Source: Streptomyces bacillaris
GTDB taxonomy: Bacteria > Actinomycetota > Actinomycetes > Streptomycetales > Streptomycetaceae
NCBI RefSeq assembly: GCF_003268675.1
Contig: NZ_CP029378.1
Location: 4,154,001-4,218,000 of the forward strand
Length of the DNA: 64,000 nucleotides
Reading direction: 5' to 3'
Both the position numbers and the translations under genes were made by a program. Positions 24,705 through 33,594 of this stretch are shown here, piece by piece; the stretch's first letter is position 1; each line of letters opens with the position of its first letter. The notes beneath the pieces are model-generated. The model was not told the DNA's origin. It did not search any database and was given only the letters and a program-made list of their open reading frames with translations.

Positions 24705-26398
24705 AGCAGCTCAAGCAACTGAAGCAGTTGAAGCAGGGGCAGGAGGCGGAAGCGTCCCCGGGCGGGACGCCGCCGGCGGCCGCGCGGACGGTGTCGGCCC
24801 CGCGCGGCAGCGCCGTCATGGCCGCCGGTTCCGTCGTCGCCCGCGCCACCGGCTTCGGCCGCTCCGCCGTGGTCGCGGCGGCGATCGGCACCATCGGGCC
24901 GACCGCCGACGGCTACGCGGTCGGCAACGCCCTGCCCACCGTCGTCTACATGCTGCTCATCGGCGGCGCGCTGAACGCCGTCTTCGTGCCCGAGCTGGTC
25001 CGGGCGGCCAAGGAGCACGCCGACGGAGGCCGCGCCTACACCGACCGGCTGGTCACCGTCTGCGTCCTCGCGCTGCTCGCCCTCACCGCGACCGCCGTCT
25101 GGGCCGCCCCCGCGATCGTCGGCGCCTACACCGACTACACCGGCCACCAGGCGGCCCTGACCGTCGCGTTCGCCCGCTACTGCCTGCCCCAGATCTTCTT
25201 CCTCGGGCTGTTCACCCTGCTCGGCCAGGTCCTCAACGCGCGCGGCCGGTTCGGCGCGATGATGTGGGCGCCGGTCCTCAACAACGTGGTCGTCATGGCC
25301 GTCTTCGGCCTCTATCTGGCGCTCGCCCTCGGTACGGGGCCGGGCGCCACGCCCACCGCCGCCGGGACCGCCCTCCTCGGCTGGGGCACCACCGCGGGCA
25401 TCGCCGTCCAGGCCCTCGCCCTCGTCCCGGCGCTGCGCGCGGCCCGGTTCCGCTGGCGCCCCCGGTTCGACTGGCGCGGCAGCGGGCTGACCCGCCCCCT
25501 GCGCTCGGCGGGGTGGCTGGTGCTGCTGGTCCTGGCCAACCAGGCCGCGTACTGGGTCACCACCCGGCTCGCCACGGCCGCCGGGAGCGCGGGCGGCCCC
25601 GGCTTCGGCGCGTACACCAACGCGTACGTCCTCTGGGTCGTCCCGCACGGCATCATCACCGTCTCCGTGGTGACCGCCCTCCTGCCCCGGATGAGCGCGG
25701 CGGCCGCCGACGGGGACACGGGCGCGGTCCGGCACGACGTCTCGCACGCCCTGCGCGTCAGCGCCGCGGCCGTCGTCCCCGCCGCCTGCGCGCTGCTCGC
25801 GCTCGCCCACCCGCTGATGGCGCTCGTCTTCGGGTACGGCAGGACCAGCGCCGCCGACACGGCCGCGATGGCCGCCATCCTCATGGCCTTCGCGCCGGGG
25901 CTGGTCGCCCTCTCCGGGCAGTACGTGCTCTCCCGGGCCTTCTACGCGCTCTCCGACACCCGCACCCCGTTCTTCCTCAACCTGGTGATCGTCGCCCTCA
26001 ACGCCGGGCTCTCCCTGGCCGCCGCCCAGCTGCTGCCCGCCCGCTGGGCGGTGACCGGCATGGCGGCCGCGTACTCCCTGGCGCTCTGCGCGGGGTGGGC
26101 GGTGACGGCGCGGGTGCTGAGCCGCCGGCTCGCCGTCGTACGCCCGCTGCGCGCTTCGGCGGCGGCGCGTGCCCACGGACGGCTGTTGCTCGCCGCCGTC
26201 CCCGCCGCCGCGCTGGGCCACCTCGCGGCCGTGGGCGCGGCACCGGCCGGGGCGCCGGTCGCCGCAACCGCGGGGGCGGCCGTCGTCGTGGTCACCTTCG
26301 CCCTGCTCGCCCGCCCGCTGGGACTCGCCGAACTGGACGCGCTGCTGACGCGTGTACGCCGACGGGTCGCCCGGGTCCGTACCCGTACCCGCTCCTGA
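24701..26398 (+). CDS. murJ: Lipid II flippase MurJ
   Basis: A 565-residue integral membrane protein of the MurJ/MviN (MOP) family with about 14 hydrophobic helices. Conserved family features include SVVARATGFGR near the first helix, the NALPTVVYMLLIGGALNAVFVPEL segment and GQYVLSRAFYALSDTRTP in the second half. MurJ flips lipid II to the outer membrane face. The N-terminus MKQLKQLKQLKQ comes from a 12-base DNA repeat. It overlaps the FemX-like gene (ATGA). Streptomycetes often have more than one copy, so this need not be the essential one. Confidence 0.9.
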   Translation: MKQLKQLKQLKQGQEAEASPGGTPPAAARTVSAPRGSAVMAAGSVVARATGFGRSAVVAAAIGTIGPTADGYAVGNALPTVVYMLLIGGALNAVFVPELVRAAKEHADGGRAYTDRLVTVCVLALLALTATAVWAAPAIVGAYTDYTGHQAALTVAFARYCLPQIFFLGLFTLLGQVLNARGRFGAMMWAPVLNNVVVMAVFGLYLALALGTGPGATPTAAGTALLGWGTTAGIAVQALALVPALRAARFRWRPRFDWRGSGLTRPLRSAGWLVLLVLANQAAYWVTTRLATAAGSAGGPGFGAYTNAYVLWVVPHGIITVSVVTALLPRMSAAAADGDTGAVRHDVSHALRVSAAAVVPAACALLALAHPLMALVFGYGRTSAADTAAMAAILMAFAPGLVALSGQYVLSRAFYALSDTRTPFFLNLVIVALNAGLSLAAAQLLPARWAVTGMAAAYSLALCAGWAVTARVLSRRLAVVRPLRASAAARAHGRLLLAAVPAAALGHLAAVGAAPAGAPVAATAGAAVVVVTFALLARPLGLAELDALLTRVRRRVARVRTRTRS

Positions 26399-26430
26399 CC
26401 CCCACCCCCACCCCCCAGGGAGAACCACCG

Positions 26431-27114
26431 ATGTCCCGCGTGCTCCTCATCGAGGACGACCCCTCCGTACGCGAAGGGGTCGAACTCGGGCTGCGCCGCC
26501 GCGGCCACGACGTCCGGGCGACCGCCACCGGCGAGGCCGGTCTCGCGGCGCTGGCCGAGTTCCGCCCCGATCTGCTGCTGCTGGACCTGATGCTGCCCGG
26601 CATGAACGGCGTCCAGGTCTGCCGCCGGGTCCGCGAGCGCAGCCAGCTGCCGATCATCATGCTCACCGCACGCGGCGACGACTTCGACGTGGTCATCGGC
26701 CTGGAGGCCGGGGCCGACGACTACATCGTCAAACCGGCCCGTACGGAGGTGATCGAGGCCCGCATCCGTGCCGTGCTGCGCCGCATGGACGACAGCGGGC
26801 CGGGCCGCCCGGCCATCGAGGTGTACGGCGAACTCACCATCGACCGGGTTGGGTTGACGGTCTCCAAGGCGGGCCGCCCGCTGGCGCTCGCCCCCTCGGA
26901 GCTGCGGCTGCTGCTGCACCTGACCGCCGCCCCCGAGCAGGTGTTCAGCAGGCAGCAGCTGCTCGAACACGTCTGGGAGCACACGTACCACGCGGACGCC
27001 CGGCTGGTCGACGCCTGTGTGGCCCGGCTGCGCGGCAAGATCGAGGACGAGGTGGGCAGCCCCCGGTACGTCCAGACGCTGCGGGGCTTCGGCTACCGCT
27101 TCGGACCGCTGTGA
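26431..27114 (+). CDS. OmpR-family response regulator
   Basis: A 227-residue response regulator. The receiver domain has acidic residues Glu8-Asp9-Asp10, phospho-acceptor Asp52 (LLLLDLMLPG) and Lys near 102; the C-terminal winged helix (about 130-225) is of the OmpR/PhoB type. The following histidine kinase overlaps by four bases (GTGA). Downstream of cell-wall genes and followed by a lipoprotein gene, the arrangement recalls envelope-stress systems such as CseB-CseC; that likeness is inference. Confidence 0.9.
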   Translation: MSRVLLIEDDPSVREGVELGLRRRGHDVRATATGEAGLAALAEFRPDLLLLDLMLPGMNGVQVCRRVRERSQLPIIMLTARGDDFDVVIGLEAGADDYIVKPARTEVIEARIRAVLRRMDDSGPGRPAIEVYGELTIDRVGLTVSKAGRPLALAPSELRLLLHLTAAPEQVFSRQQLLEHVWEHTYHADARLVDACVARLRGKIEDEVGSPRYVQTLRGFGYRFGPL

Positions 27115-28799
27115 GCAGCTCCGCCCGGACGGCGGGCGGTGGTACGGCGGGCGGTGGTACGCACGGCGCTCGCGCGTCCGACGGTCGCGCGCCCGGCGCC
27201 CGTACGCCCGGCGCCCGCGTGTCCGGCGCTCGTACGCCCGACGGCCGTACGCCCGACGGCCGTACGCCCGGCGGCCGGTGGCCGCGATTCCGATTCCGGT
27301 CCGGGGCCCGGCCCCGCCCGCCGGTGCGGGCGTTCGGCCTGCGGACCCGGCTGCTGGCCGCCTTCCTCCTGGTCGCCGCCGTCAGCGCGGGCACGACGGC
27401 CACGCTGACCTACCGGGAGGCCCGCAGCGCGCTGCTGAAGACCGCCCAGGACACGGCGGTCTCGACCTTCCGCGAGCACGTCCAGCAGACGGGCTTCGCC
27501 CTGCCCCTGAGAGTGGAGGGGGAGGAACGGGAGTGGACGGAGCAGTTCCTGCGCGACCTCGCCCGCAAGGGCAAGCCGCGCCCGTGGGTGGTGTTCGCCG
27601 AGTACGGTTCGATCCGCGTCTCCTCGGGTCAGAGCCCCGTCTCGACCGTCATCACCCCCGAGCTGCGCCGCGCCGCGCTGGCCAACCCGTACGGCCACTT
27701 CGAGCGGGTCGTCAAGGACGGCGTCCCCTATCTGACGATCGCCATGCCGACCGTCTTCAAGACCGGGCCGTACAGCGTGCTGCCCAGCGGGCTCGTGCTG
27801 TACGCCGTCATGCGGATGACCGACGAGCAGATCAACGTCGACGCCCTCCTCACGGCCGCCCGCGACGGCGCGCTGCCCGGTCTCGCCGTCGCGCTGGTCC
27901 CCGGGCTGATCGCCGCGCGCAGTGTGCTGCGTCCGGTACGGGAGCTGAGCCAGGCGGCCAGGAGCATGGGCAGCGGCCGGCTCGACACCCGTATCCCAGT
28001 ACGCGGCAACGACGAACTGGCGGACATGGCCCGTACCTTCAACGAGTCGGCCCGTCAACTGGAGGACTCCGTCCATGAGTTGAGGGAGGCGGAAGCGCGG
28101 GCCCGCCGGTTCGCCTCCGACGTCTCGCACGAACTGCGCACCCCGCTCGCCGGGATGCTCGCCGTCACCGAGGTGCTGGACGAGGGCGCGGACGCGGACT
28201 ACCTGGACGCCGACACCGCCCGCGCGGTCCGGCTGGTCAGCGCGGAGACCGGGAAGCTCGCGGTGCTCGTCGAGGACCTGATGGAGATCTCCCGCTTCGA
28301 CGCCCGCGCGGCCGAGCTGAACGCCGACGAGGTCGATGTGGCCGAGGCCATCCGCAAGACCCTCCAGAACCGGCGCTGGCACGAGGACGACCGTGTCCGC
28401 GCCGAACTCCCCGCCGGCATCCGCGCCCGGCTCGACCCGCGCCGCTTCGACGTGGTGATCGCCAACCTGGTCGGCAACGCCCTCCGGCACGGCGGGGCGC
28501 CGGTGACCGTACGGCTGCGCACCGAGGAACGCCCCTCCGGGGCAACGGTGTTGATCGTGGAGGTGGCGGACCGGGGACCCGGCATCCGCCCCGAGGCGAT
28601 CCCGTACATCTTCGACCGCTTCTACAAGGCCGACGCGGCCCGTACCCGCTCGGCGGGCAGCGGGCTGGGCCTCGCGATCACCTCGGAGAACGTGATGCTG
28701 CACGGCGGAACGATCCGCGCGGGGAACGGACCGGAGGGCGGGGCGGTCTTCACGGTCGCGATCCCGCTCCGGGCGGAGGGGGCGGGCGATGAGGAGTAA
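27111..28799 (+). CDS. Membrane sensor histidine kinase (HAMP-HisKA-HATPase)
   Basis: A 562-residue sensor kinase. A low-complexity arginine-rich N-terminus of GARTPG/GRTPD repeats (about residues 20-60, encoded by 15-base units) precedes a first transmembrane helix (about 80-98). An extracytoplasmic sensor region, a second helix, a HAMP domain, the H-box FASDVSHELRTPLAGM and an HATPase with NLVGNAL, DRGPGI and GSGLGLAI follow. It pairs with the upstream OmpR-type regulator. The downstream lipoprotein start lies inside its last codons. Confidence 0.9.
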   Translation: MSSSARTAGGGTAGGGTHGARASDGRAPGARTPGARVSGARTPDGRTPDGRTPGGRWPRFRFRSGARPRPPVRAFGLRTRLLAAFLLVAAVSAGTTATLTYREARSALLKTAQDTAVSTFREHVQQTGFALPLRVEGEEREWTEQFLRDLARKGKPRPWVVFAEYGSIRVSSGQSPVSTVITPELRRAALANPYGHFERVVKDGVPYLTIAMPTVFKTGPYSVLPSGLVLYAVMRMTDEQINVDALLTAARDGALPGLAVALVPGLIAARSVLRPVRELSQAARSMGSGRLDTRIPVRGNDELADMARTFNESARQLEDSVHELREAEARARRFASDVSHELRTPLAGMLAVTEVLDEGADADYLDADTARAVRLVSAETGKLAVLVEDLMEISRFDARAAELNADEVDVAEAIRKTLQNRRWHEDDRVRAELPAGIRARLDPRRFDVVIANLVGNALRHGGAPVTVRLRTEERPSGATVLIVEVADRGPGIRPEAIPYIFDRFYKADAARTRSAGSGLGLAITSENVMLHGGTIRAGNGPEGGAVFTVAIPLRAEGAGDEE

Positions 28800-29436
28800 C
28801 AGAAGCCGTGCGCGCGGGCGTCGGGCGGCGTCGGCGGCCATCCTGGTGGCCGTCGTCCCGCTGCTGGGCGGCTGCGGGATCCGGGGGACCGACGTCATCG
28901 AGGCGGGCGGCCCGGCGACCGTCGAGGCGTTCTACAACCGCGAGGACGACATGATGCTCTTCTTCCGCGCCCCCGACGGGGCGGTGCGGCCGGTGATCCG
29001 GACGGTCCGGCCCGCAGCGCAGTTCGGGGAGGAGTACACCGGCCCCGTCGACCCCGGGCTCATACCGACGGAGAAGGTCGTCGCGGCGCTGCTCGCCGGA
29101 CCCGGACAGCCGGACCGGGCCGCCGGTCTGACCACCGCCCTCCCCGCCGCCCGCCCTGACGGAGAGGTCGGGGTGACGTTCCTGGGGACGGACCGGGTCG
29201 TGGTCCGCCTCCCGATCGCCCTGAAGGGCCTGGACGCCACGGCCATCGACCAGTTGAGCTGCACGATCGCCTTCAGCCGGGACCCGGCCGGCCGTTTCGT
29301 CGTCGAGCTGGAGGGCCAGGACGGCACGTCCCGCTCCAGCACCTGCCCCCTCGCATCGGTCGTCTTCACCGACTCCGGCACCCCCGGGAACGCCCCTACG
29401 CGGACACCGGACCCGGCGGGGGCCGCACCACCGTGA
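28789..29436 (+). CDS. Lipoprotein linked to the two-component system
   Basis: A 215-residue secreted lipoprotein. An Arg-rich start and hydrophobic helix lead to the lipobox LLGGC near residue 28. The mature part has the alternating hydrophobic pattern of a GerMN-like domain, with no catalytic motif. It overlaps the kinase gene by 11 bases, so it is likely co-translated and may modulate the sensor, as the accessory lipoproteins CseA or LpqB do in other actinomycete systems. That role is inferred from gene order. Confidence 0.75.
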   Translation: MRSNRSRARGRRAASAAILVAVVPLLGGCGIRGTDVIEAGGPATVEAFYNREDDMMLFFRAPDGAVRPVIRTVRPAAQFGEEYTGPVDPGLIPTEKVVAALLAGPGQPDRAAGLTTALPAARPDGEVGVTFLGTDRVVVRLPIALKGLDATAIDQLSCTIAFSRDPAGRFVVELEGQDGTSRSSTCPLASVVFTDSGTPGNAPTRTPDPAGAAPP

Positions 29437-29443
29437 CGGCTGG

Positions 29444-30007
29444 TCAGCCCACCGTCTGTGCGGGCGAGGAGACCCTCTCCAGCGCGGCGCGCGTGGTGGC
29501 CGCGCGCTGGGCGGCGCGCAGGGTGGCGTAGCCGAGGAGGCCGCCGAGGGTGTTGGCGATCAGGTCGTTGATGTCGACGGCGCGGCCGTGGGCGAAGGCG
29601 ATGTACTGGAGCAGCTGGGTGACCTCGATGCCCAGGCTGATGAGGGCGCAGGCCAGGACGGTGCGGCCCCGGGTGATGCGGGGGAACAGCAGCGGCAGGA
29701 GGAAGCCGAGCGGCAGGAACATGATCACGTTGGGGACCATGGTGATGTCCGCCAGGAGCAGCGGGACCGGCTGGATCTGTCCGATCCACTCCGCCTCGTT
29801 GCGGTACGCCCCGCCGTAGATCCAGAGGGGGAAGAAGGTGAGCGAGGCGACCGCCGTTGCGTAGAGCGCGGTGACGGACCGCAGCAGCAGCGGGCCGCCG
29901 CGCCAGCCGGGGGCGTCGCGCCGGTGGCGCACGAGAGCCACCAGGGCGAAGGCGAGCAGCGCCGGTCCGAGGACGGCGGCGGCGGGGATCTTGTACTGGA
30001 AGTCCAT
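29444..30007 (-). CDS. VanZ-family membrane protein
   Basis: A 187-residue protein with about four or five transmembrane helices and the VanZ-family pattern: MVPNVIMFLPLGFLLPLLFP, then a central helix with SLGIEVTQLLQYI and HGRAVDINDLIANTLGGLLGY. Founding member VanZ gives mild teicoplanin resistance; most homologues are uncharacterised. It converges on the lipoprotein gene (seven-base gap) and is divergent from the next histidine kinase. Confidence 0.85.
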   Translation of the reverse strand: MDFQYKIPAAAVLGPALLAFALVALVRHRRDAPGWRGGPLLLRSVTALYATAVASLTFFPLWIYGGAYRNEAEWIGQIQPVPLLLADITMVPNVIMFLPLGFLLPLLFPRITRGRTVLACALISLGIEVTQLLQYIAFAHGRAVDINDLIANTLGGLLGYATLRAAQRAATTRAALERVSSPAQTVG

Positions 30008-30205
30008 GGGGAGTCCGTGTGAGGTGGGGGACCTGCCGGCCCCGGGCGGATCGTTCTGGCCGTTCTGGCTGCTCTTCTGGTTGTTCTGGGGCGATCCTGT
30101 CCGCGCGGGACACGGCCGCGGATCTGCCGAAGGACGGAGCCGGAGCCGCCGCCCTACGACTTTCGGCAGAGGGGCGTGCTCACCCCGGATACGTACGCTG
30201 CGGGC

Positions 30206-31546
30206 ATGCACTCCCCGCACTTCGGCCGCGGCTCCTCCCGGACGCGCCGTGCCCTGTCCCGCGTCGGTGTCGTCCTCGTCGGGGCGGCACTGGTCCTCGC
30301 CCTGGCCGCCGACCGCCGCACCGGTGTCTTCGACTCCGCCCTCGCGCCCCAGGTCCGGCTCTCGGCGCTCGCGCCCGTGGCGGCGCTGTCGCTCATGGCC
30401 GTACGCCGGTGGCGCGGCGATCCACGGGTGGTGGCGGCGGCCGGGGCGCTGGCCGGGGCCTGGTCCCTCGGGTGCGATGCGTGGATGCGGGTGGTGGCGG
30501 AGCGGCCGGGGTCGTCGGCGGGGCACGCGGACGCCTACACCCTGTTCGAGCTCGCCGCGCTCATCGTGGTGCTGGTCCTCACCGTCCGGTACGGGGCCGC
30601 CCGGCCCGCCGCCGGGGCGGCCGTCCTGCTCAGCCTGGCCGTGGTCCTGCGGCCGGTGGCCGTGCGGGTGACGGAGAACGGGCTGATCCTGGCCATGTTC
30701 TGCACCGTGGCCGTCTGCGCCGGGCTGATCGGTGCGCTGGTGGCCCGGCTGGCCGCTCTCGACCGCCGGCGCCACGCCGAGCAGGTGCGCCTGGAGCAGC
30801 GGCTCACCTTCGCCCGGGACCTGCATGACTTCGTGGCCCACCATGTGACGGGCATCGTGGTGCAGGCCCAGGGCGCCCAGGTCGTCGCGGAGTCCCGGCC
30901 GGAGCTGGCCGTCTCGGCGCTGGGGCAGATCGAGCGGGCGGGCTCCGAGGCGCTGCGGGCCCTGCGGCACATGGTGAGCGGGCTCCGCACGGAGGCGGTG
31001 TTCGTGCCGGGGCTGGCACCGGGGGGCGAGGCCGCGGCGGGCGGTGTGGCGGGGCTCCGTACCCTGGTCGCCGCCTTCACCCTGCCCGGTGGCGGCTCGG
31101 CCCGCCTGGCGGAGGAGGGCCTCGTCGACCGGCTGCCGACGGCGGCCGTGGCGGCCGTGCACCGGGTGACCATGGAGGCGCTGACCAACGTACGCAAACA
31201 CGCCCCGGCCGCCCGGCAGGTGACCGTGACGCTGCGGGCCCTGGCCGGGACGGTGGAACTGGACGTCGTCAACGACGGTTCGGGCCCGGGCCGGGGCGGA
31301 GGGGCGGGTGCGGACGCGCTTCCACCGGGCGTGCTCCCGGGCGTGGACGCGGGGCCGGGCACGGAGCTGGGCGTGGACGCGGGATCGTGTACGGAGGCAC
31401 CCGCCACGGCGGGGTACGGTCTCATCGGCCTGGAGGAACGCGTCACCGCCGAGGGCGGCGTCTTCCACGCGGGCCCGGACAGCAGCGGCCACTGGCGGGT
31501 GAGCGCCCGGATCCCCTTGGAGAGCGCGTGGAGGGACGGCCCGTGA
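30206..31546 (+). CDS. NarL-type sensor histidine kinase
   Basis: A kinase of about 446 residues with several hydrophobic helices in the first 180 residues, the HisKA_3 H-box DLHDFVAHHVTGIVVQAQG and a C-terminal ATPase with EALTNVRKHAP and GYGLIGLEERV. A glycine/valine-rich insert sits between the last two ATPase motifs. ATG 30206 is preferred because a TACGCT hexamer seven bases upstream fits a leaderless promoter. The partner regulator overlaps by four bases. Confidence 0.88.
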   Translation: MHSPHFGRGSSRTRRALSRVGVVLVGAALVLALAADRRTGVFDSALAPQVRLSALAPVAALSLMAVRRWRGDPRVVAAAGALAGAWSLGCDAWMRVVAERPGSSAGHADAYTLFELAALIVVLVLTVRYGAARPAAGAAVLLSLAVVLRPVAVRVTENGLILAMFCTVAVCAGLIGALVARLAALDRRRHAEQVRLEQRLTFARDLHDFVAHHVTGIVVQAQGAQVVAESRPELAVSALGQIERAGSEALRALRHMVSGLRTEAVFVPGLAPGGEAAAGGVAGLRTLVAAFTLPGGGSARLAEEGLVDRLPTAAVAAVHRVTMEALTNVRKHAPAARQVTVTLRALAGTVELDVVNDGSGPGRGGGAGADALPPGVLPGVDAGPGTELGVDAGSCTEAPATAGYGLIGLEERVTAEGGVFHAGPDSSGHWRVSARIPLESAWRDGP

Positions 31547-32211
31547 TCCGGGTACTGCTCGCCGACGACCAGGAGATCGTCCGCACCGGCATGGCCATGA
31601 TCCTCTCCGCCGAGGACGACATCCAGGTGGTGGCCCAGGCCCAGGACGGCCTCCAGGCCCTGGAGCTGGCCGAGTCGCACCGGCCGGACGTGGTCCTCAT
31701 GGACATCCGCATGCCCCGCCTGGACGGGCTGGACGCCCTGCGCCACCTCACCCGGCCCCATGCCGCGTACCGGCCGCAGGTGGTGATGGTGACCACCTTC
31801 GACGACGAGGACTATCTGACCCGCGCGGTGGCGGCGGGGGCCGCCGGGTTCATCCTCAAGGACTCCGGCCCCCGCCTGCTGGCCGAGGCGGTCCGGGCGG
31901 CGGCGGCCGGTGACTCCCTGGTGAGCCCGTCGATCACCGTACGGCTGCTGAGGCGGCTCCGTACGGCCGGTCCCGCCCTCGGGACCGCTGCCGCCCGGCC
32001 CGGCGCCACCCAGCTCTCGCCGCGCGAACGGGAGGTGGTCGTGCTGCTGGCCGAGGGGCTGACCAACGCCGAGATCGCCACCGCCCTCTCCATCACCGTG
32101 GGCACGGTCAAGACGCACCTCACGAACGTGCAGGCCAAGCTCGGCGCGCGGAACCGGGTGGAGATCGCGGCCTGGGCGTGGCGCAACGGGGTTGCGGGGC
32201 AAGGGGGTTGA
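31543..32211 (+). CDS. NarL/FixJ-family response regulator
   Basis: A 222-residue regulator with receiver residues Asp8-Asp9, phospho-acceptor Asp54 (VLMDIRMP) and a C-terminal LuxR helix-turn-helix (LSPREREVVVLLAEGLTNAEIA, then GTVKTHL). It is coupled to the upstream kinase through a GTGA overlap. Targets are unknown. Confidence 0.9.
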   Translation: MIRVLLADDQEIVRTGMAMILSAEDDIQVVAQAQDGLQALELAESHRPDVVLMDIRMPRLDGLDALRHLTRPHAAYRPQVVMVTTFDDEDYLTRAVAAGAAGFILKDSGPRLLAEAVRAAAAGDSLVSPSITVRLLRRLRTAGPALGTAAARPGATQLSPREREVVVLLAEGLTNAEIATALSITVGTVKTHLTNVQAKLGARNRVEIAAWAWRNGVAGQGG

Positions 32212-32246
32212 GCCGGCCGGGTGCGGGCCGTGGTGCCGGGCGCCGG

Positions 32247-32285
32247 AAAATGCGTTGACGCTGCCGAGGGGCACGCTGTTAGCGT
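32247..32285 (+). promoter_or_regulatory. WhiB7-like promoter upstream of the RNHCP genes
   Basis: AAAA at 32247-32250 lies close upstream of a TTGACG -35 (32255-32260), with TAGCGT (32280-32285) as a possible -10 after a 19-base spacer. An A-rich tract just before a TTG -35 is the known mark of WhiB7/WblC-activated promoters, which respond to ribosome-targeting antibiotics. No other promoter is obvious in this 339-base gap. Confidence 0.5.
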
Positions 32286-32350
32286 TCGGACCTCGTTCCA
32301 CTGGATTCCGTAGATCTCCGGGCTCTCCGTCCCGGAGGAGAGGGTGTTTT

Positions 32351-32392
32351 ATGACCCGGCCCGCGCCGAGTGCGCCTCACCGCACCGCGTAA
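32351..32392 (+). CDS. Putative 13-residue leader peptide
   Basis: An ATG-to-TAA reading frame (MTRPAPSAPHRTA) follows a good GGAGGAGAGGG ribosome site and lies between the WhiB7-like promoter and the first RNHCP gene, 158 bases upstream of it. Short Arg/Pro-rich leader frames often control antibiotic-inducible genes by ribosome stalling. The purine-rich site and the isolated short frame support translation; regulation is inferred. Confidence 0.45.
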   Translation: MTRPAPSAPHRTA

Positions 32393-32407
32393 CCGTCCGC
32401 CGCCTTT

Positions 32408-32459
32408 CGCTGCTCGCCCGCCTTTCCGGGGGCCGCTGCCCGCCCGTCTTTCGGAGGGC
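32408..32459 (+). repeat. Tandem imperfect 26-base repeat in the RNHCP 5' leader
   Basis: Copies 32408-32433 and 32434-32459 match at 22 of 26 bases. Each is C-rich, then TTTC, then G-rich, so each can fold and can also pair with the other. A small CCGAG/CTCGG hairpin follows near 32490. This would suit alternative leader structures. Confidence 0.55.
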
Positions 32460-32550
32460 CGCTGCCGGACGTGCTTTCCGGTGCCCTGAACCGAGGCCGC
32501 TCGGCCTGCTCTTGCTGTCATGACCCGTTTCCCAGCAAGGAGCACCCCGG

Positions 32551-32925
32551 GTGTCCAGCCACACCGACCGCACCACCACCAACACTCTCGGTCTGACCAC
32601 CTTCGCCTGCACGTGGTGCGGGCTGACCGTGTCCGCGTACGCCGCCGACGGCGAACCGCGCAACCACTGCCCGTCCTGCCTGCACTCCCTGCATGTCCTC
32701 GACCACGTCGAGGGCGGCCCGAGCGACTGCGAGGGCCGGATGTCCGCGATCGCCATCGCCGTGCTCCGCACCGGGGACTGGATGGTGATCCACCGCTGCG
32801 TACGCTGCGACGAGCTGACCTCGAACCCGGTCCGCACCGACGACAACCAGCTCATCCTGATGCGCATGGCGGTCCGGCCGCTGGCCCAACCCCCTTTCCC
32901 GCTCGAAGCGTTCGGAACTCTCTGA
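32551..32925 (+). CDS. RNHCP domain protein, copy 1
   Basis: A 124-residue protein of the RNHCP family, named for a motif seen here as RNHCPSC, with paired cysteines before (FACTWCG) and after (HRCVRCDEL). The four Cys pairs and histidines suggest a zinc-ribbon fold. Its biochemical role is unknown. Start GTG 32551 has AAGGAG upstream. A paralogue follows 26 bases later, so the two arose by tandem duplication and are probably co-transcribed. Confidence 0.85.
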   Translation: MSSHTDRTTTNTLGLTTFACTWCGLTVSAYAADGEPRNHCPSCLHSLHVLDHVEGGPSDCEGRMSAIAIAVLRTGDWMVIHRCVRCDELTSNPVRTDDNQLILMRMAVRPLAQPPFPLEAFGTL

Positions 32926-32951
32926 CCGCCCGACCGGAAGGGAACACCGCC

Positions 32952-33371
32952 ATGTCACGCCGCAACAACAGCCGGGGCCGGTCCCGGCGCCCGCAACGCC
33001 ACAAGGACGTCCTGCACGCCCGGGGCGGCCACCGGGCCGACGACTTCCGGTGCGCGTCCTGCCGTCTGGACGTCCCCCTGACCGCACCCGGCACCGCCCA
33101 CCGCAACCACTGCCCCACCTGCCTGGCCAGCCTGCACGTCGACCGCCGGATACCCGGGGACCGGGATGCGGACTGCCGCGGCCGGATGGAGGCGCTGGGG
33201 CTGTCCGTCCGCCCGGACGGCGAGTGGATGATCATCCACGAGTGCGCCGCCTGCGGGGAGTTGAGCGTCAACCGCATCGCCGGTGACGACAACCCGCTCG
33301 CCCTGGTCCGCCTCGCCCTCCGCCCCCTCGCCGACCCCAAGGCCGCCGGGCGCGCCCTGCTCACCCTGTGA
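32952..33371 (+). CDS. RNHCP domain protein, copy 2
   Basis: A 139-residue paralogue of the preceding gene. It has a basic N-terminal tail (RRNNSRGRSRRPQRHKD), then FRCASC, HRNHCPTC and HECAACGEL, the same cysteine framework. The basic tail, absent from copy 1, could contact nucleic acid. Function unknown. It shares the promoter and leader described upstream. Confidence 0.85.
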   Translation: MSRRNNSRGRSRRPQRHKDVLHARGGHRADDFRCASCRLDVPLTAPGTAHRNHCPTCLASLHVDRRIPGDRDADCRGRMEALGLSVRPDGEWMIIHECAACGELSVNRIAGDDNPLALVRLALRPLADPKAAGRALLTL

Positions 33372-33594
33372 GCGGGGCACCCGGCGGGGCCCGTGGCCTC
33401 CCCGAGGACGCCCGGGCCCCGCCGGAAGCGGCCCGACAGCGGTCGTGAGCGGCCGGATGGCCACCGGATAGCGGCCGGATATCCGGGCGGTCGGGCGCCG
33501 ATAGCCGGCCCGGGAAGAGTGGGTTCCCGGCAGGCCGCCCCCCCGCTCAGCTGGTTGAGGTGGTGCGGATGGTTCAGACGGTGAGGAATCGAAA

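Noticed and set aside
24686..26428. Long antisense open frame opposite murJ (and similar ones opposite most genes)
   Set aside because: High GC at third codon positions creates long stop-free antisense frames. Their translations are Gly/Arg/Asp-rich with no motifs.
32192..32392. A 66-codon open frame ending before the RNHCP genes
   Set aside because: It starts inside the upstream regulator gene and crosses the promoter. Only the last 13 codons, after a ribosome site, look translatable.
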